DNA of 64,000 nt from Flavitalea plasmicola (GTDB taxonomy: Bacteria; Bacteroidota; Bacteroidia; Chitinophagales; Chitinophagaceae). The notes below the pieces were generated by a model that was given only the letters and a program-made list of their open reading frames with translations, made no database searches and was not told the origin of the DNA. The position numbers and the translations under genes were made by a program. Where the stretch lies: positions 124,001-188,000 of the forward strand of contig NZ_JAUOTO010000005.1 in NCBI RefSeq assembly GCF_030546645.1. Reading direction: 5' to 3'. Shown piece by piece: positions 16,767 to 25,146 of this stretch (positions within the stretch are counted from its first letter, which is position 1; each line of letters starts with the position of its first letter).

Positions 16767-17498
16767 TCAACGGATCTGGGCAATGGTCATGAAGGTACGG
16801 CTGGTGGTACCGTCGATGGTGCAGGTGCCTGTGGCAGGACCATACCCTCTGGGATATACCACATCGCCGGCGTTCAACTTGATGGTCAGTACAATAAAGA
16901 CAGTATATGCGCCGCCACCCGGGGGAGAAACGTACATGACGCTTCCGGCATATTCCTGGCTATTGACCCGGAGGAGCACAGTGGGATTGATAGGGCCGAC
17001 GTTGCAGGTAGCCAAGTTATAACAGGTCAACACATACGTGCCAGTCCGGGAGGCGGTAAACTTCCCCGTAGCCGTGCTGTATTCGTTGTATGCATCGCCT
17101 GCCGCGGTTTGAAATTTATAATCCCAGTAATTACCGGAATTTGTCATGGTGGTGGGGTTGGTAAGCGTGATACTGGTCAGGCCTGAGGCAACAGAATCAA
17201 GCTTTGTCCAGCCGGAGCCATTATTATAATAGATCCCCGGGGAGACATTGAAAGGCGCCGAACCTGCCGTGGCTGTGTTATACACTGCCATGCCGGCTGT
17301 ATGGGCAGAAAGGGGAGAGGCGGAATTGGTAGCAGTAAGAGCGATGCGTGGCAGGAGAAAGCCCTTGTTCGTGGTTTCGGCTTCCAGTACTGCATCGGCA
17401 TTGATTGTGGTGGGATTGTTCCCGATCTTGACCTGGCCGAAAGTCTTCGCGGATTGGCATAAGAAGGCTGCAACCAGGATTGGTAAAAGTGGTTTCAT
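16767..17498 (-). CDS. Secreted C1q/TNF-like domain protein
   Basis: A 243-residue protein with a signal peptide (MKPLLPILVAAFLCQSAKTFGQ). The first part (VKIGNNPTTINADAVLEAE, NKGFLLPRIALT) is the short repeat type that starts many Bacteroidota surface proteins and resembles phage-tail collar sequences. Residues about 110-243 have the alternating strands of a C1q-like jelly roll (FTASRTGTYVLTCYN, VLLRVNSQEYAG, TIKLNAGDVVYPRGYG). It has no T9SS sorting signal of its own. The adjacent downstream T9SS protein could be a partner. Function is unknown; adhesion or trimeric surface assembly is an inference from the fold. Confidence 0.65.
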   Translation of the reverse strand: MKPLLPILVAAFLCQSAKTFGQVKIGNNPTTINADAVLEAETTNKGFLLPRIALTATNSASPLSAHTAGMAVYNTATAGSAPFNVSPGIYYNNGSGWTKLDSVASGLTSITLTNPTTMTNSGNYWDYKFQTAAGDAYNEYSTATGKFTASRTGTYVLTCYNLATCNVGPINPTVLLRVNSQEYAGSVMYVSPPGGGAYTVFIVLTIKLNAGDVVYPRGYGPATGTCTIDGTTSRTFMTIAQIR

Positions 17499-17783
17499 AT
17501 ATAACTTGATTTAGTGAAAACAATAACTTTCAGGACATTGATGGATAGACAACCAATGCAAGTACTGAAGGACTAAACAGAACCGTGGGAGTAGGGGGAA
17601 ATAGATCTTTGTAGTTACTGAATAGGAGCGTATATACCTTTCAGTTGATCAATAGATTAAAATTACGAAATAAGTAGAAACATGGATGCCCGGATGGTAG
17701 AAATTTAGCAAAAAACAGATATAAAAAAATGGTTAATGCATAATTGAATGATTTCATTCACTGATTGGGGGAGTGGCGTAGAT
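17499..17783. other. Intergenic region with a 16-base palindrome
   Basis: The 285 bases hold no gene or clear promoter box. TGAATGA-TT-TCATTCA at 17745-17760 is a perfect 7-base inverted repeat with a two-base centre, 24 bases beyond the stop of the orphan gene ending at 17784. On the minus strand it is followed, about 17 bases later, by a T7 run (complement of A7 at 17723-17729), so it may act in termination or be an operator. Confidence 0.4.
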
Positions 17784-18227
17784 CTAAGCCGACAAGTCGA
17801 CGGCTGGCGAGAGTAGACCATAGTCGATTTCGAAAACACCTGTTTTGTACTCAGGATCTCCTATTCCAATTGAATTAGTCCTATAAATCGTTCCATCAGG
17901 TGTGATAAGTAAAAAGGGGTATCGACCAGTAAAGTCAGCAATTACGGTTTCCATTTCAAATCTCTTTGCAGCAGAGATCGCCAAGGGCAATTCACTAAAT
18001 TGATCTTCATTATATATTTCTCCTCTGAGAAAAGTCTTAAAGCCCGTACCGGCATACAAAAACTCGTACACAAAACAACATATTCCCGGCGGGCACTTCA
18101 TTTCTTCATTGTAAAATTGGGCATGAGGATAAAAGGCTAAGGTGCTTTCAGGATAAAGCTCCTTAATCAATGGAAAAATATCATCTTCTGATACTTTGAT
18201 GCGAAAACTAAATTCAAAAAATATCAT
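17784..18227 (-). CDS. Hypothetical protein, AT-rich orphan pair member
   Basis: A 147-residue acidic protein of unknown family, without signal peptide or membrane segment. It contains a small-domain look (CPPGICCFVYEFLYAG around residues 45-60, FPLIKEL early on) and several strand-helix alternations. It lies 17 bases after the stop of the other orphan (18245-18820), so the two form an operon. Base composition is visibly more AT-rich than the flanking genes, which suggests acquisition. Paired small soluble proteins of this sort are often immunity proteins left from polymorphic-toxin loci, but no toxin gene is in the window and no motif proves this. Confidence 0.65.
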   Translation of the reverse strand: MIFFEFSFRIKVSEDDIFPLIKELYPESTLAFYPHAQFYNEEMKCPPGICCFVYEFLYAGTGFKTFLRGEIYNEDQFSELPLAISAAKRFEMETVIADFTGRYPFLLITPDGTIYRTNSIGIGDPEYKTGVFEIDYGLLSPAVDLSA

Positions 18228-18244
18228 AATTCTTCGGCTGTAGT

Positions 18245-18820
18245 TTATTTCTTTCTATATTTTAGGTATTTCCTAAATATAGTTGAGTATCTGTCTCCAA
18301 ATTTTATGATGCTTATTGTGTCCATCTTAATTACTTTTGGTTTCTCGTCAAGGTATCCGTCAGGGTCGTAGTTATGGATACTCATACTTTTGTCTGCGAC
18401 TCTTGTAATTTTTCCTATCCAAAAGTCAAGATAGCCATCATTAATATTTTCTATGATTACATGCAAGTCATAAGCTTTCAGGGCTTTTAAGATGTCTGAC
18501 CAACTTGTCAACGGCAAGTGCTTATCAAATCCATATTCGGTGGATAGAAGACCTTCTGCATTAAATATTTTTCGTTGAGTTCGTTCATAGCTGGAATGCC
18601 TGATGCTATCAAAGTCGTCTATTCTGATCACAGCATATCCGTCCAGCATAAATTCATTGTCAAGTTGCAAAAACAAAAAGTTCTTTGACGCTCCTAAAAT
18701 AAACCCTGATAAATTTTCTTCTTTATCGCAAACAGTTCTAAATATTTTAATATAATCTTTGTTGTTGATGTGTTTTTGCAACATCAAATTATCTTCTTTT
18801 ATTTTTTCTCGCTCTGTCAT
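18245..18820 (-). CDS. Hypothetical protein, AT-rich orphan pair member
   Basis: A 191-residue, Lys/Asn/Ile-rich soluble protein with no recognised domain. The N-terminal 90 residues (IKIFRTVCDKEENLSGFIL, LFLQLDNEFMLDGYAVIRID) look like a small beta-barrel half, repeated in similar form at residues about 100-185 (LHVIIENINDGYLDFWIGKI, YLDEKPKVIKMDTISII), so it may be an internal duplication of an Sm-like or SH3-like fold; this is read by eye. It is the first gene of the two-gene AT-rich operon. A copy of the 26-base repeat with TATATTTG on the coding strand lies 45 bases upstream and could drive it. Confidence 0.65.
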   Translation of the reverse strand: MTEREKIKEDNLMLQKHINNKDYIKIFRTVCDKEENLSGFILGASKNFLFLQLDNEFMLDGYAVIRIDDFDSIRHSSYERTQRKIFNAEGLLSTEYGFDKHLPLTSWSDILKALKAYDLHVIIENINDGYLDFWIGKITRVADKSMSIHNYDPDGYLDEKPKVIKMDTISIIKFGDRYSTIFRKYLKYRKK

Positions 18821-18864
18821 TTCAAAAATATTATACCAGGCCGTAAGGGTATCTTAAAACTCAG

Positions 18865-18890
18865 TTATGGACAAATATAAAAAAATATAA
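18865..18890. repeat. 26-base intergenic repeat, copy 2
   Basis: Identical to 11954-11979. On the minus strand it holds TATATTTG (18879-18872), pointing to the AT-rich orphan operon that starts at 18820. Here the flanks form a different inverted repeat, GGACAA (18869-18874) and TTGTCC (18891-18896), around the A/T core. Confidence 0.55.
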
Positions 18891-19098
18891 TTGTCCAGAA
18901 CTATATGCTTTAACAGGCTAATGACCTGCCGATCCGTTTTCGGTCCGGGGCTGACCTGGCGACCGCTCATTCGATCCCGCCAACGGCTAATTGCTTTCGT
19001 TTTGCAGGTGATAAAAGGAGATTTTAGCAGTGGTGGTATTTTTGCCCTCAGACGGAGGGTGAAACATGGGGACGAACTGATACAAAAATATATATTAA

Positions 19099-19584
19099 AT
19101 GAAGAGAATTATCGCGCTGTTCCTGATGGCAAGCATTCTTTTTTTAGGAGCCTGTAATTACAGCGCGGGCTTCAAAAAAGATTTTGGCACTGGCTTATCC
19201 TTCAATTATAATGGCTTTCATGTGCAGAATGTTCTGTTAGTGGGCCCTGGCAATAAGGTAATGGACAATAACAAGGTACAGCTCAATACACAAATGGCTA
19301 TTGTAGCGCTGGGTATTGCCAATTATGGGCTGAAAGAAGAGAAAGTTTTTCCGGGAATGATGATCGTCGTTACCGACAAACACGGGTCTGAGGTCCTCAA
19401 GGGGACCGATCTATTTTTGGGCACTGAGGGGTATACGCCGGCCAATGCTACTGAACTGCGTGGCACTATTACCATTGCGAAACCCATGATAGCTGGGGAA
19501 ACCTACCATTTGAAGATGCACGTGTGGGACAAGGTAAAGCCTGAGAATGTGCTGGATGCAGAAACAGATATCGTTGTCCAGTAA
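19099..19584 (+). CDS. Small outer-envelope lipoprotein, function unknown
   Basis: A 161-residue lipoprotein: signal MKRIIALFLMASILFLGAC with lipobox LGAC, cysteine at residue 19. The mature part is a single beta-rich domain (VQLNTQMAIVALGIANYGL, GMMIVVTDKHGSEVLKG, GETYHLKMHVWDKVKPEN) resembling Ig-like or jelly-roll small lipoproteins, with no known name. It is expressed alone; the next gene is convergent. The 278-base upstream gap holds repeat copy 2 but no matching plus-strand promoter. Confidence 0.75.
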   Translation: MKRIIALFLMASILFLGACNYSAGFKKDFGTGLSFNYNGFHVQNVLLVGPGNKVMDNNKVQLNTQMAIVALGIANYGLKEEKVFPGMMIVVTDKHGSEVLKGTDLFLGTEGYTPANATELRGTITIAKPMIAGETYHLKMHVWDKVKPENVLDAETDIVVQ

Positions 19585-19607
19585 AAATCAGGATGCCGGA
19601 CCCTTGT

Positions 19608-19955
19608 TCAGGCGGCCAGGCGGTAGATCAGCATGGCAATGCTGATAAGGAAAATGATCGAATAAATCAGCTTATTATACTTTGCCAGCCATTCGGGCAG
19701 AAAAATATCAAAGTTATCCCGCGTCGAATCGGAATACCTGCGGGCAACTAATGTGAGCGGGCATTTCATTTTAAACAGCAGTAATACGATACTCTCCAGC
19801 AATACAAGTCCGATGCATATCCAGACACGGAAATCAATTTTGTTGCTATATACGGCGTACAACAAGTAAAAGATAACAATATTGAAAAACACCCATATCG
19901 CCGTATGAATCAGCTTGACGATCCAAAGTTTCGATATCTGGCTTTTATTCTTCAC
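19608..19955 (-). CDS. Small integral membrane protein
   Basis: A 115-residue protein with three membrane segments (residues about 13-33, 43-62, 94-112) and a conserved-looking loop, MKCPLTLVARRYSDSTRDNF then FLPEWLAKYNK. The CPLT motif after a membrane helix and the short size resemble DUF2784-like membrane proteins, but the match is by eye. Function unknown. It is convergent with the lipoprotein gene (gap 23 bases). Confidence 0.65.
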   Translation of the reverse strand: MKNKSQISKLWIVKLIHTAIWVFFNIVIFYLLYAVYSNKIDFRVWICIGLVLLESIVLLLFKMKCPLTLVARRYSDSTRDNFDIFLPEWLAKYNKLIYSIIFLISIAMLIYRLAA

Positions 19956-20157
19956 CTGGCAAAGTTGCAGTTTGTGTTGTCTTTAAAGTTTTGAAATCCG
20001 GGCGGAAAAATCTATGATCTTGCTCATAATAGTCTATGATCAATGGTGGAATGCTATGGCCGGTGGCCGCTCCCGCATAAGCAGCTGCTAAATAATCTCT
20101 TAATTGAATGTAATTGTTTGTTAATTTGCGGCTCTTTCAGCAAATAATAGTAGTAAA

Positions 20158-22101
20158 ATGAGCATAAACATTACATTCCCCGATGGCAATGTGCGCCAAT
20201 ACGAAGCGGGCGTAACGGGTCTTGAGGTGGCAAAGTCGATATCGGAAGGGTTGGCCCGCCATGTGCTGGCAGCAAAAGTAAATGGCGTTGTAAAAGACCT
20301 GTCGGCTGCGATAACGGAAGATGCTACCATTCATTTCCTGAAGTGGGACGATGCGGAAGGCAAGAACACCTTCTGGCATAGCAGCGCTCACCTGATGGCG
20401 GAGGCGGTCGAATCGTTGTTTCCCGGAGTGAAGTTCTGGGTAGGCCCGGCCCTGGAAAAGGGTTTTTACTACGATATTGACCTGGGCGATAATAAGCTGT
20501 CGGAAGAAGACCTGGCGAAGCTGGAGAAAAAAATGAGCGAGCTGGCTAAAAAGAACGAGGTTTTTGTTCGTAAAGCCATGCCAAAAGACGAAGCCATTGC
20601 TTATTTTACTGAAAAAGGCGATGAGTACAAACTCGACCTGTTGCAAAACCTGGAAGATGGCACCATTAGCTTTTACACGCAGGGCGACTTTACCGACCTG
20701 TGCCGTGGTCCGCATATTCCCCATACTGGTTTTATTAAGGCCATCAAACTCACCAATATTGCCGGCGCCTATTGGAAAGGCGATGAAAAGAATAAGCAAT
20801 TAACCCGCATTTACGGCGTCACTTTCCCCAATCAGAAAGAGCTGGATGAATACCTGATACTGCTGGAAGAGGCGAAGAAGCGTGACCACCGTAAGCTGGG
20901 CAAAGAATTGGAGCTGTTTGCATTTTCCGAAAAAGTGGGCCTGGGGCTGCCGTTGTGGTTGCCAAAAGGCGCCATGCTGCGGGAAAGGCTACAGCAATTT
21001 TTGCAAAAAGCGCAAATTGAAAGTGGCTACTTGCCGGTGATCACCCCGCACATTGGGCACAAGAACCTGTACGTGACATCCGGCCATTTCGAAAAGTATG
21101 GCAAGGATAGCTTTCAACCGATTAAAACGCCGCAGGAAGGAGAGGAGTTCTTGCTGAAACCAATGAACTGTCCGCACCATTGCGAGATCTATAAAACATC
21201 GCCAAGAAGCTATAAGGACCTGCCTTTGCGCCTGGCTGAGTTTGGTACCGTCTACCGCTACGAGCAGCATGGCGAACTGCACGGGCTTACCCGTGTGCGT
21301 GGCTTCACCCAGGATGATGCGCATTTATTTTGCATGCCCAGCCAGGTGAAAGAAGAGTTTAAAACTGTGATCGACCTGGTTTTGTATGTGTTTAAATCGT
21401 TGGGTTTTACTGATTACACCGCACAAATTTCGCTGCGGGATAAGGAAGACCGGACCAAATATATAGGTAGCGACGAGAACTGGGAAAAGGCGGAACAAGC
21501 CATCATAGAAGCCGCTGCCGAAAAAGGATTGACCACGGTGACGGAATATGGCGAGGCTGCATTTTATGGTCCCAAGCTTGATTTTATGGTAAAAGACGCC
21601 ATTGGCCGCAACTGGCAGTTAGGCACCATTCAGGTGGACTACAATCTGCCGGAGCGCTTTGAGCTTACCTACATTGGCGAAGACAATGCCAAGCATCGCC
21701 CCGTCATGATACACCGTGCGCCCTTTGGCAGCATGGAGCGGTTCATAGCCGTACTTACCGAGCATTGCGCCGGCAAATTCCCTCTGTGGCTTACACCGAC
21801 CCAGGTTAAGCTGCTGCCTATCAGCGATAAATTTCTGCCTTATGCCGAAAGCGTATTAAAACAGTTGAAAACCGCCGACATACGGGCAGAAATTGACGAC
21901 CGTAACGAAAAAATAGGCAAGAAAATTCGGGATACGGAGCTAGCCAAAATACCCTACATGCTGGTGATCGGCGAAAAAGAAGTGGCTGAAGGCAAGGCTG
22001 CCGTACGCCGCCAGGGCAAGGGCGATATAGGCACCCAATCGATCGAAGAGATTATTGCCGATCTCAAGCGGGAGATCGAAGAAAAGACAAGTGGTGAATA
22101 A
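20158..22101 (+). CDS. thrS: Threonyl-tRNA synthetase
   Basis: A 647-residue class II aminoacyl-tRNA synthetase that charges tRNA-Thr. Domains in order: TGS (residues 1-60, [14 protein letters not shown]), the N2 editing domain with HSSAHLM (HxxxH) and the [10 protein letters not shown] zinc-type motif that clears Ser-tRNA-Thr, the catalytic core with the zinc cysteine in [13 protein letters not shown], motif 2 ([27 protein letters not shown]), motif 3 ([15 protein letters not shown]), and the C-terminal anticodon-binding domain ending about residue 640. Length is normal. It stands alone, without the infC-rpmI-rplT genes that often follow thrS. A TTAATTTG box at 20121-20128, 30 bases upstream, is a one-mismatch -7 element and a likely promoter. 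No T-box leader is evident. Confidence 0.98.
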   Translation: MSINITFPDGNVRQYEAGVTGLEVAKSISEGLARHVLAAKVNGVVKDLSAAITEDATIHFLKWDDAEGKNTFWHSSAHLMAEAVESLFPGVKFWVGPALEKGFYYDIDLGDNKLSEEDLAKLEKKMSELAKKNEVFVRKAMPKDEAIAYFTEKGDEYKLDLLQNLEDGTISFYTQGDFTDLCRGPHIPHTGFIKAIKLTNIAGAYWKGDEKNKQLTRIYGVTFPNQKELDEYLILLEEAKKRDHRKLGKELELFAFSEKVGLGLPLWLPKGAMLRERLQQFLQKAQIESGYLPVITPHIGHKNLYVTSGHFEKYGKDSFQPIKTPQEGEEFLLKPMNCPHHCEIYKTSPRSYKDLPLRLAEFGTVYRYEQHGELHGLTRVRGFTQDDAHLFCMPSQVKEEFKTVIDLVLYVFKSLGFTDYTAQISLRDKEDRTKYIGSDENWEKAEQAIIEAAAEKGLTTVTEYGEAAFYGPKLDFMVKDAIGRNWQLGTIQVDYNLPERFELTYIGEDNAKHRPVMIHRAPFGSMERFIAVLTEHCAGKFPLWLTPTQVKLLPISDKFLPYAESVLKQLKTADIRAEIDDRNEKIGKKIRDTELAKIPYMLVIGEKEVAEGKAAVRRQGKGDIGTQSIEEIIADLKREIEEKTSGE

Positions 22102-22142
22102 TTTCTTTATGCTATTGCTGCCCGAAGCTCCCCAGGTTATAT

Positions 22143-22715
22143 CTATTGTTTCAGGTAGGTCAGGGGAGGGCCAACCACTTCGAAACCATGGTCTTTCCTG
22201 AACTGGGCGTTCTGTTCTGATGTCATGCCTTTTGTAGCACCTTTGCTCATAGCTGTGAAAAAAGCTTCCATTTTTCCGGCCGGGCTGAAAAGCATCAGCA
22301 TTTTTGCTTCTCCTTCGCCGACCTTCGCGAAACAATGTGGGACTTTCCGGGGACCGAAGACACTGTCTCCTGCCTGGACGTTATAGACCTGATCGCCCAC
22401 CTTTATCATGAACTTTCCCTGAAGTATATACCACCATTCGTCCTGGTCATCGTGCACATGAAGGGGTGGTCCGCCCGGATTAATACGGGTGGATTCATAT
22501 ACATAGAGGGAGCCGTCAGTGTCGCCCGTGGATATCTTCGAGTAAAAGGTATCGCCCTCAAAAAGGACGAGCGGGGCGTCTGCACGATCTTTACCGGCGG
22601 CGACAAAGAAGCCTTTTCCAATCCGGCGCAACACAGGGGCAGTGATCGCTATCACCGGTGCGGCCAGCGCTCCGAGTGCAGAGAGGGTTAGCTGTAGAAA
22701 GGATTTGCGTTTCAT
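22143..22715 (-). CDS. Exported cupin-domain protein
   Basis: A 190-residue protein started at the ATG at 22715 (MKRKSFLQLTLSALGALAAP), which gives a signal-like N-terminus; the frame is open from 22736. The KRKSFLQ run followed by a long hydrophobic stretch resembles a Tat-type or lipoprotein-less anchor. Residues about 60-150 are a cupin: PPLHVHDDQDEWWYILQGKF gives the His-x-His…Glu metal motif, and GDSVFGPRKVPHCF the second histidine. It is probably a metal-dependent small-molecule enzyme or binding protein outside the cytoplasm; quercetinase-like proteins have this pattern. Convergent with thrS. Confidence 0.8.
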   Translation of the reverse strand: MKRKSFLQLTLSALGALAAPVIAITAPVLRRIGKGFFVAAGKDRADAPLVLFEGDTFYSKISTGDTDGSLYVYESTRINPGGPPLHVHDDQDEWWYILQGKFMIKVGDQVYNVQAGDSVFGPRKVPHCFAKVGEGEAKMLMLFSPAGKMEAFFTAMSKGATKGMTSEQNAQFRKDHGFEVVGPPLTYLKQ

Positions 22716-22853
22716 GAAAGAAATATAGATATTCATCTGAATATTCTACCCTTCAATGAGTCGTTGGCGGAAACTAATGAGCAAAAGCCATTGAGCTGAC
22801 CGGGCATGTTTTGTAAAAAGGGTATATTTATATATTACCAACCATCCACCATT

Positions 22854-23162
22854 ATGCCTGTATATGTTATAAATGCCTACGACATACATGACTTCGACAC
22901 ATTCAAGGATTATCCACCTCGTGTCAGGCCGCTGCTAACCAAATATGGAGCTAAAGTCCTTGCCATGGAAACCAATCCCAAGGCGCTGGAAGGCCGTCCG
23001 AGAACAATGAATGCCATCATCGAGTTCCCGTCGGAAGAGGCGGTGAATGGCTTTTATAATGACCCGGAGTATCAGTCATTCATTCATCTGAGACACGATT
23101 CGACCTCGAACACGACCATGATCGTGTTAAAAGAATTTAGACCGGAGTCGGGGAAAAATTGA
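22854..23162 (+). CDS. DUF1330 family protein
   Basis: A 102-residue single-domain protein, started at the ATG at 22854 (MPVYVINAYDIHDFDTFKDY), the usual DUF1330 opening; the frame is open from 22806 but the extra residues are not family-like. It has the dimeric alpha/beta-barrel ferredoxin-like pattern: conserved Tyr/Asp near the start, VLAMETNPKALEG with the conserved 'E' and 'LEG' turn, and FPSEEAVNGFYNDPEYQ. Function of the family is not settled. A TATATTTA box at 22823-22830 precedes it. It ends 16 bases before the end of the convergent AraC gene. Confidence 0.88.
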   Translation: MPVYVINAYDIHDFDTFKDYPPRVRPLLTKYGAKVLAMETNPKALEGRPRTMNAIIEFPSEEAVNGFYNDPEYQSFIHLRHDSTSNTTMIVLKEFRPESGKN

Positions 23163-23178
23163 AGAAGCATGCTGCTGA

Positions 23179-23985
23179 TCAACTGCCTGCCTCGCTGGGA
23201 TTATAGCCGAAATGCTTTTTAAACACATGGGAAAAATGGGACAGGTTCTCAAATCCCGCATCGACGAATATCTCGGAAGGTTTATGCTTCTTAACAGCAA
23301 TTTGGTAATGAGCATGCTCCAGTCGTTTTGTCGTCAGCCATCTCCCCGGGGTTGTCCTGAAGACCTTTTGAAAATCTTTTTTAAAGGTAGTAAGGCTACG
23401 GCCCGTGAGGTAGCCGAATTTTTCCAGCGGAAGGTTATACTGAAAATGCTTCTCCATAAAATCGGCAAGGTCGACCTTTCCGGGTTCCTGAAACATACTA
23501 AGCAGCTGTTTGGCCTGTGGGCAGCAGGCTTCAAGGACTGTCAGGCATTCCATTACCTTGATATCGACCAGGTCCGGCGGCAATTCATCCTGCATTTCAA
23601 AATAAGGTATCAGCGAAGTAAACAGGCTTTCCAGCAGCGGATGCCCCGTCAACGCTACATGGCCTGTCCGTTTCCCTTCAGCTACATTTTCAGGACGTGG
23701 GCCATAAAACTTACGCAGCAATTGTTCGGGGAATAAGATCGAAATGGACCGGAACGGCTCTCCATTTGCAGGTGATTTGATCATTCGTCCCAACTGGTTC
23801 CTTGGAATGATCACGGTGGTTCCGGGTCCGAAGCGATGCATCTTGTCCGCATAATACAATTCAAGGGTGCCCGCAAGTACATAGACCAGCGCATGCTGGT
23901 CCAGTATTAATTCCCGGCTATAATGTTTCTGCTTTTTGCAGGATACAAATATCCGCCCTTTTACACTTGCGTCTGGATATTCCAT
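23179..23985 (-). CDS. AraC-family transcriptional regulator of the SDR-AKR operon
   Basis: A 268-residue regulator started at the ATG at 23985 (MEYPDASVKG); the frame extends to 24000 only through a TTG codon. Residues about 20-130 form an AraC cupin-like sensing domain (LVYVLAGTLELYYADKMHR, GPGTTVIIPRNQLGR). The HTH pair is at residues about 175-265, with LEKFGYLTGRSLTTFKKDFQ then FVDAGFENLSHFSHVFKKHF and GYNPSEAGS at the end. It is the third gene of an operon with the aldo-keto reductase (21 bases upstream) and the SDR. Two direct repeats in front of the operon are candidate binding sites, which would make it autoregulatory. Confidence 0.9.
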   Translation of the reverse strand: MEYPDASVKGRIFVSCKKQKHYSRELILDQHALVYVLAGTLELYYADKMHRFGPGTTVIIPRNQLGRMIKSPANGEPFRSISILFPEQLLRKFYGPRPENVAEGKRTGHVALTGHPLLESLFTSLIPYFEMQDELPPDLVDIKVMECLTVLEACCPQAKQLLSMFQEPGKVDLADFMEKHFQYNLPLEKFGYLTGRSLTTFKKDFQKVFRTTPGRWLTTKRLEHAHYQIAVKKHKPSEIFVDAGFENLSHFSHVFKKHFGYNPSEAGS

Positions 23986-24006
23986 AAATAAAGTTAACAA
24001 ATATTG

Positions 24007-25092
24007 TCAATACCTGCCGGGAACCATGTTCCGTGTAAGCGGTAATACGGCAGGCTTATATCCGTTGACTTCGATGCCGCCATGGTGAAACATGCGCCCC
24101 GCTTCGCGATATTCGGTTACAAAAGAGGCCGGCGGGTTTGACAAATCGTCCAGTGATCTTATTTCATCGGTGGAAAGATCCACGTCAACAGCGGCAATGT
24201 TGGCTTCCAGTTGTTCCTGCTTGCGTATGCCGATGATAGGCGCGCTAACTCCAGGCCGGCTGAGGACCCAGGCCAGCGAAACGGCCGCGACAGTGGTGTC
24301 ATGCGCATCTGCAATTTTACGCAGTTGGTCCAGCATTGCGATTTCCCTCCCTGAGAGCGTAACTTTACGGCCGGTGTCTCCCATGCGGGTTCCTGCGCTT
24401 TGATCCTCCATGGAAGGATTGTATTTTCCAGAGAGCAGGCCTCCTTTCAATGGTGACCAGGGTGTAATTCCCAAGCCCAATTCTATCGCCATTGGAACTA
24501 ATTCGTCTTCAATGGTCCGGGCCAGCAGGGAGTATTCAACTTGTAAGGCAATAAACGGTGTCCAGTCTTTTAAAGCCGCGAATGTCTGCGCCTGCGCTAT
24601 TTTCCACGCCGGCGCATAGCTTACACCGATGTAGCGAACCTTTCCGCTGCTGACGAGATTGTCCAACGTTCGCATGACTTCTTCCAATGGCGTATTCCAA
24701 TCCCATTGATGGATAGAAAAAAGATCGATATAATCGGTCTGAAGGCGTCTAAGCGACTGATGACAGCTGGCTACGATGGCTTTGGTTCCTGTGCCGCCTC
24801 CATTAGGGTCGCCGGGATATATATTACCGGAGAATTTTGTACCGATAACTGTTTTTGTGCGTAGGCTTGACTGGCTGCCTACTACGTCACCGATGATCTT
24901 TTCAGAATGTCCGTTGGTATAAACGCTGGCGGTATCAATAAAGTTTCCGCCGGCGTCGGTGAAAGTCCTGATGATCTGTTCCGATTGTTTCTCGTCTGCG
25001 CCCCAGCCCCAGTCTTCACCAAAAGTCATGCCGCCCAGGCAAAGCGGACTTACCCGCAAGCCGGATTTACCCAGTGTTCTGTATTGTTGCAT
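24007..25092 (-). CDS. Aldo/keto reductase
   Basis: A 361-residue NADPH-dependent oxidoreductase of the YajO/general-stress-protein-69 type. The start MQQYRTLGKSGLRVSPLCLG is typical. Tetrad residues are seen in order: Asp and Tyr in NFIDTASVYTNGHSE, Lys in IGTKFSG, His in FSIHQWDW. The cofactor-binding C-terminal motif is GIRKQEQLEANI. The enzyme would reduce aldehydes or ketones in the cytoplasm. It lies 54 bases after the SDR and 21 bases before the AraC regulator, as the middle gene of the operon. The partnership of an SDR, an AKR and an AraC regulator suggests response to and detoxification of a carbonyl compound; that is inference. Confidence 0.93.
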   Translation of the reverse strand: MQQYRTLGKSGLRVSPLCLGGMTFGEDWGWGADEKQSEQIIRTFTDAGGNFIDTASVYTNGHSEKIIGDVVGSQSSLRTKTVIGTKFSGNIYPGDPNGGGTGTKAIVASCHQSLRRLQTDYIDLFSIHQWDWNTPLEEVMRTLDNLVSSGKVRYIGVSYAPAWKIAQAQTFAALKDWTPFIALQVEYSLLARTIEDELVPMAIELGLGITPWSPLKGGLLSGKYNPSMEDQSAGTRMGDTGRKVTLSGREIAMLDQLRKIADAHDTTVAAVSLAWVLSRPGVSAPIIGIRKQEQLEANIAAVDVDLSTDEIRSLDDLSNPPASFVTEYREAGRMFHHGGIEVNGYKPAVLPLTRNMVPGRY

Positions 25093-25146
25093 ATATTAAG
25101 TTTGCCTGCAAGACGCAGCTTGTATTTGGAAAACAGCCAACCAGGA

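Noticed and set aside
20100..20157. T-box or other riboswitch before thrS
   Set aside because: The leader after the likely -7 box is only about 25 bases and shows no conserved T-box sequence; T-boxes are also not expected in this phylum.
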